Shown here piece after piece: positions 4,834 through 7,664 of a stretch of 7,664 nucleotides of DNA. The position numbers were made by a program, and so were the translations under genes. Source of the stretch: an uncultured Collinsella sp. (GTDB taxonomy: Bacteria > Actinomycetota > Coriobacteriia > Coriobacteriales > Coriobacteriaceae); assembly GCA_902478875.1 (NCBI GenBank), contig CABSMZ010000091.1:1-7664 (forward strand), written 5' to 3'. Position 1 is the first letter of the stretch; every line of letters starts with the position of its first letter. The notes beneath the pieces were generated by a model that was not told the origin of the DNA, searched no databases, and saw only the letters and a list, made by a program, of their open reading frames with translations.

Positions 4834-6117
4834 ATGAGCGAGCAGACCATCGGTACCACATGTGTTCAGGGCGGCTATCACCCGGGAGATGCCGAGCCGC
4901 GCCAGGTGCCCATCTACCAGTCCACCACGTGGAAGTACGACACGTCGGAGCATATGGGTAAGCTGTTTGACCTGGAGGAGTCGGGCTACTTCTACAGCCG
5001 CCTGCAGAACCCCACGTGCGATCTGGTTGCCGCCAAGATCTGCGAGATGGAGGGGGGCACCGCCGCGATGCTCACGAGCTCGGGCATGGCTGCGAACTTC
5101 CTCGCGATCTTTAATGTGGCCGGTGCCGGCGATCATGTGGTCGCTAGCTCTGCCATTTACGGCGGTACGTATAACCTGCTCGCCCATACCATGGGCCGCA
5201 TGGGCGTGACCTGCACGTTCGTCGCCCCCGACTGCACCGATGAGGAGCTCGAGGCAGCCTTTGAGCCCAATACCAAGCTCGTCTTTGGCGAGACGATCGC
5301 CAACCCCGCCCTTGCTGTGCTCGATATTGAGCGCTTTGCCAAGGCCGCACATGACCACGGCGTGCCGCTGATGGTCGACAACACCTTCCCGACGCCCGTG
5401 ATGTGCCGTCCCTTTGAGTGGGGCGCCGATATCGTTACGCACTCCACCACCAAGTACATGGATGGCCATGCGGCCTACCTGGGCGGCGTGATCGTCGACC
5501 ACGGTCAGTTTGACTGGATGGCTCATGCGGACAAGTTCCCGGGTCTCACCACGCCCGACGAGAGCTACCACGGCGTGACGTATGCCGAGAAGTTCGGTCG
5601 CGAGGGCGCCTTCATTACCAAGGCAACCGCTCAGCTCATGCGCGATCTTGGTCCTATGCAGAATCCGCAGGCGGCGTTCTTCCTGAATAGCTCGCTCGAG
5701 AGCCTGCATGTGCGCATGCCGCGTCATTGTGAGAACGGCCTGGCCGTTGCCAAGTTCCTGCAGAGCCATCCCAAGGTGCGCTTCGTGAGCTATCCGGGCC
5801 TGGAGGGCGACAAGTACTATGACCTGGCTCAGAAGTACATGCCCAACGGCACCTGCGGCGTTGTGAGCTTTGGCTTTAACGGTGGTCGCGCGGCGGCCGA
5901 GACCTTTATGAAGAGCCTCAAGCTCGCCCAGATCGCCACGCACGTTGCCGACGCCCGCACTTGCTGCCTGCATCCTGCTAACGCTACGCATCGCCAGATG
6001 AACGATGAAGAGCTCATCGCCTGCGGCATCTCCGCCGACATGGTGCGCCTGTCGTGCGGCCTCGAGGACACGGCCGATCTGATTGCCGACCTTGAGCAGG
6101 CGCTCGAGCAGTGCTAG
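4834..6117 (+). CDS. metY: O-acetylhomoserine sulfhydrylase (MetY-type PLP enzyme)
   Basis: This is a pyridoxal-phosphate enzyme of the Cys/Met metabolism family. MetY-type members convert O-acetylhomoserine and sulfide to homocysteine, in the cytosol, en route to methionine. The length of 427 residues matches MetY and exceeds the roughly 400 usual for gamma-lyases. Visible elements are YFYSRLQNPT (residues 52-61, cofactor phosphate contacts), SSGMAA (82-87), VDNTF (Asp182, pyridine nitrogen), HSTTKY (Lys207, Schiff base) and RLSCGLED (Arg405, substrate carboxylate). The GVIVDHGQFDW segment (218-228) after the lysine is typical of MetY. The C-terminal motif reads ARTCCLHPANATH, with two cysteines where SLVIHPAS is common. 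AAGGGAGC lies just upstream of the ATG. The gene has its own promoter and is followed by an intrinsic terminator. A methionine gamma-lyase or other side activity cannot be excluded. Confidence 0.9.
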   Translation: MSEQTIGTTCVQGGYHPGDAEPRQVPIYQSTTWKYDTSEHMGKLFDLEESGYFYSRLQNPTCDLVAAKICEMEGGTAAMLTSSGMAANFLAIFNVAGAGDHVVASSAIYGGTYNLLAHTMGRMGVTCTFVAPDCTDEELEAAFEPNTKLVFGETIANPALAVLDIERFAKAAHDHGVPLMVDNTFPTPVMCRPFEWGADIVTHSTTKYMDGHAAYLGGVIVDHGQFDWMAHADKFPGLTTPDESYHGVTYAEKFGREGAFITKATAQLMRDLGPMQNPQAAFFLNSSLESLHVRMPRHCENGLAVAKFLQSHPKVRFVSYPGLEGDKYYDLAQKYMPNGTCGVVSFGFNGGRAAAETFMKSLKLAQIATHVADARTCCLHPANATHRQMNDEELIACGISADMVRLSCGLEDTADLIADLEQALEQC

Positions 6118-6186
6118 GCTAGCGTTCGCACAAGGCGCCGATGCTGGCAGAAAGCTTCGGCGACATTTAGTTCCGATTCCGTAGGC

Positions 6187-6232
6187 GGGACCCCAATCGC
6201 GACTGTTTACAGGCGATTGGGGCCCCGTTTTT
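6187..6232 (+). terminator. Intrinsic terminator between metY and the MFS gene
   Basis: CCCCAATCGC (6191-6200) pairs perfectly with GCGATTGGGG (6213-6222), extended by GGG/CCC (6187-6189 and 6223-6225) past a bulged A. TTTTT lies at 6228-6232. A second hairpin without a T-run, GCCGATGCT/AGCTTCGGC (6137-6145 and 6153-6161), precedes it. The terminator ends 26 bases before the MFS start codon. Confidence 0.92.
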
Positions 6233-6247
6233 GCGTTGGGCCACTCG

Positions 6248-6253
6248 AAAGGA
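6248..6253 (+). promoter_or_regulatory. Ribosome binding site deciding the MFS start
   Basis: AAAGGA ends 5 bases before the ATG at 6259-6261. The ATG at 6253-6255 overlaps this site and would have no spacing. Confidence 0.6.
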
Positions 6254-6258
6254 TGGAT

Positions 6259-7563
6259 ATGGAGAAAACCGCAGAGCAGCTGCGCCGCGAGCACATTGCC
6301 CTAGAGGGCGACACCCATGGCAAGAACAAGTGGGCGATTCTGTTTACCGTGCTCATCATGACGTTTATGGTGTGTCTGGATTCGACCGTCGTGACCGTGG
6401 CGCTGCCCGTGATGCAAAAGGAACTGGGCGTGGGCCTCGATCGCATTCAGCTGGTAAGCTCGGTGTATCTGCTTGCGACTTGCGTGGCTATGTTGCCGTT
6501 TGGCCGTCTGGGCGACGTGCGCGGCAAGGTGAATGTGTTTCAGCTGGGCGTCATCGTCTTTTCGGTCGGTTCGCTGCTGTGCGGCCTTTCGGCCTCGCTC
6601 GAGGTTCTTATTCTGGCACGCATTGTGCAGGGCGTCGGTTGCGCGGCGGCCATGGCCAACAACATGGGTATCATCACTGAGTCGTTTCCGGCGCGCGAAC
6701 GAGGCCGTGCCATGGGTATTCTTGCGACCTTTGTGGCCCTCGGCATGATGTGTGGCCCCGTGCTCGGCGGCATGCTGGTGGCAAGTTTTCCTTGGGAGAG
6801 CATCTTCCTCATCAACCTGCCCATTGGCGTCATCTCGTTTATCGTGGGGCTCTACACGCTGCCGCATGTTAAGCCGGAGGCCGGCGAGCGCCCCATGTCC
6901 CTGATCGAGGCCGCTCGTCGCTGCTTTGCAAATTCGGCCTTCACCATCAACCTTGCCTGCATGCTCATCGTGTTCGTTGGTATTGGCGCATCTGAGTTTA
7001 TCCTGCCGTTCTATTTTCAGGACGCCCATGGCTTTGGTTCCGACATTTCCGGATTGCTCTTTTTGGCGCTGCCGATGGTGAATGCCTTTATCGGACCGCT
7101 TTCGGGTACGGTTTCGGACCGTGTTGGCTGCGAGGGCCCCACGGCGGTCGGCCTGGGCGTGTACGTGTGCGGTCTCTTTGCGGTAAGCACGCTCGACGAG
7201 CACTCTTCTATCCCTGTGATCGTGTGCTGCGTTGCGTTTATGTCGTGTGGCACGTCGATTTTCCAGAGCCCCAACAACTCGCTGTATATGGGGTCAGCTC
7301 CGCGCGAAGCGCTCGGCTTTGCGGGCAGCCTGGGCAGCCTGGCGCGCTACGCCGGCATGGCACTCGGCATTACGGCGGCGTCGCATATTCTGTATGGGCA
7401 GATGAGCGTGGCGATGGGCGAGGCCGTGACCAGTTTTGTTGCAGGCCGTCCGGATGTATTCCTATTCGGCTTTCGCTCGGTGTTCTACGTACTCATGGCT
7501 GTGGCCGCTGTGGGCTTTGCGCTTGCCATAGTGCGTTTGGTGAAGATGCGCGCCCGCCATTAG
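6259..7563 (+). CDS. MFS transporter, DHA2/EmrB-QacA-like
   Basis: This is a predicted inner-membrane proton-driven exporter of the major facilitator superfamily; the substrate is unknown. The 434-residue product has a hydrophilic N-terminus of about 25 residues. About 12 membrane segments follow, beginning at WAILFTVLIMTFMVCLDSTV. The LDSTVVTVALP sequence in segment 1 and the IFLINLPIG sequence at segment 6 are typical of drug:H+ antiporter family 2. Motif A reads GRLGDVRGK between segments 2 and 3, and the antiporter motif C appears as GMMCGPVLGG in segment 5. DHA2 proteins usually have 14 segments and about 500 residues; this one lacks the two central extra segments. The ATG at 6259 fits the AAAGGA site; ATG 6253 is the alternative. 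No promoter is evident after the preceding terminator, so expression may depend on read-through from metY or on a promoter not recognised. Confidence 0.9.
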   Translation: MEKTAEQLRREHIALEGDTHGKNKWAILFTVLIMTFMVCLDSTVVTVALPVMQKELGVGLDRIQLVSSVYLLATCVAMLPFGRLGDVRGKVNVFQLGVIVFSVGSLLCGLSASLEVLILARIVQGVGCAAAMANNMGIITESFPARERGRAMGILATFVALGMMCGPVLGGMLVASFPWESIFLINLPIGVISFIVGLYTLPHVKPEAGERPMSLIEAARRCFANSAFTINLACMLIVFVGIGASEFILPFYFQDAHGFGSDISGLLFLALPMVNAFIGPLSGTVSDRVGCEGPTAVGLGVYVCGLFAVSTLDEHSSIPVIVCCVAFMSCGTSIFQSPNNSLYMGSAPREALGFAGSLGSLARYAGMALGITAASHILYGQMSVAMGEAVTSFVAGRPDVFLFGFRSVFYVLMAVAAVGFALAIVRLVKMRARH

Positions 7564-7664
7564 CGTGTTGGGAGGCTGACTGCCACGATTCGCGCCGTCC
7601 CAAAAAGACTGGTTTGTGGTGCGATGCGGCTTGTGGGGCGGGCGGGGGTCGCTCCGTGGTAGAC
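7564..7664. other. Non-coding tail of the window
   Basis: About 100 bases follow the MFS gene. TTGGGA (7568-7573) and TCCCAA (7598-7603) form a 6-base inverted repeat without a downstream T-run, so it is not a convincing terminator. Nothing else was recognised. Confidence 0.5.

Noticed and set aside
4693..6294. 533-residue minus-strand frame opposite metY
   Set aside because: It mirrors the coding frame of a clear PLP enzyme, has low-complexity His/Ala/Gly content, and shows no domain.
6301..7203. 300-residue minus-strand frame opposite the MFS gene
   Set aside because: It is the antisense of membrane segments, giving an unnaturally His-, Arg- and Gln-rich product.
7568..7603. Terminator after the MFS gene
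   Set aside because: Only a 6-base inverted repeat with a long loop is present, and A residues rather than T residues follow it.

Overview
The window looks like chromosomal core DNA from a high-GC Gram-positive gut actinomycete. A Coriobacteriia such as Collinsella is the best guess. The basis is the GC-rich third positions, the GTG and TTG starts with AAAGG-type ribosome binding sites, a four-domain ribosomal protein S1, a bacterial type A RNase P RNA, and the flavour of the MetY-type and C_GCAxxG_C_C proteins. The genus is recalled from protein resemblance and was not checked by any search.

Left part (1-2493): a putative small structured RNA (about 15-177, plus strand), with a -10 box at the window edge and a terminator-like hairpin plus T6, converges on a minus-strand HAD-superfamily hydrolase (195-953). 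A 315-base divergent spacer separates the HAD gene from rpsA (1269-2435), which ends at a textbook intrinsic terminator.

Middle part (2494-4159): a structured intergenic region with nested inverted repeats leads to the RNase P RNA gene rnpB (about 2775-3138). A large interrupted palindrome (3154-3251) with possible 5-bp flanking direct repeats follows, then yigZ (3453-4088). yigZ converges on the next gene over a very long hairpin terminator.

Right part (4157-7664): a small C_GCAxxG_C_C cysteine-motif protein (minus, 4157-4603) is transcribed divergently from a MetY-type O-acetylhomoserine sulfhydrylase (4834-6117). The 230-base spacer holds a candidate promoter for each gene, a dyad over the minus-strand -10 box, and a hairpin directly before the minus-strand ribosome binding site. 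An intrinsic terminator lies between metY and a 12-segment MFS transporter of the DHA2 type (6259-7563), only about 26 bases before that gene's start. The last 100 bases hold no recognisable gene.

The protein genes are mostly housekeeping: translation (S1), tRNA maturation (RNase P), sulfur amino-acid synthesis (MetY) and drug or metabolite export (MFS). They do not form one evident system. The least explained signals are non-coding: the putative RNA at 15-177, the nested repeats at 2560-2683, and the palindrome after rnpB. No CRISPR array, insertion sequence, prophage or defence module was seen.
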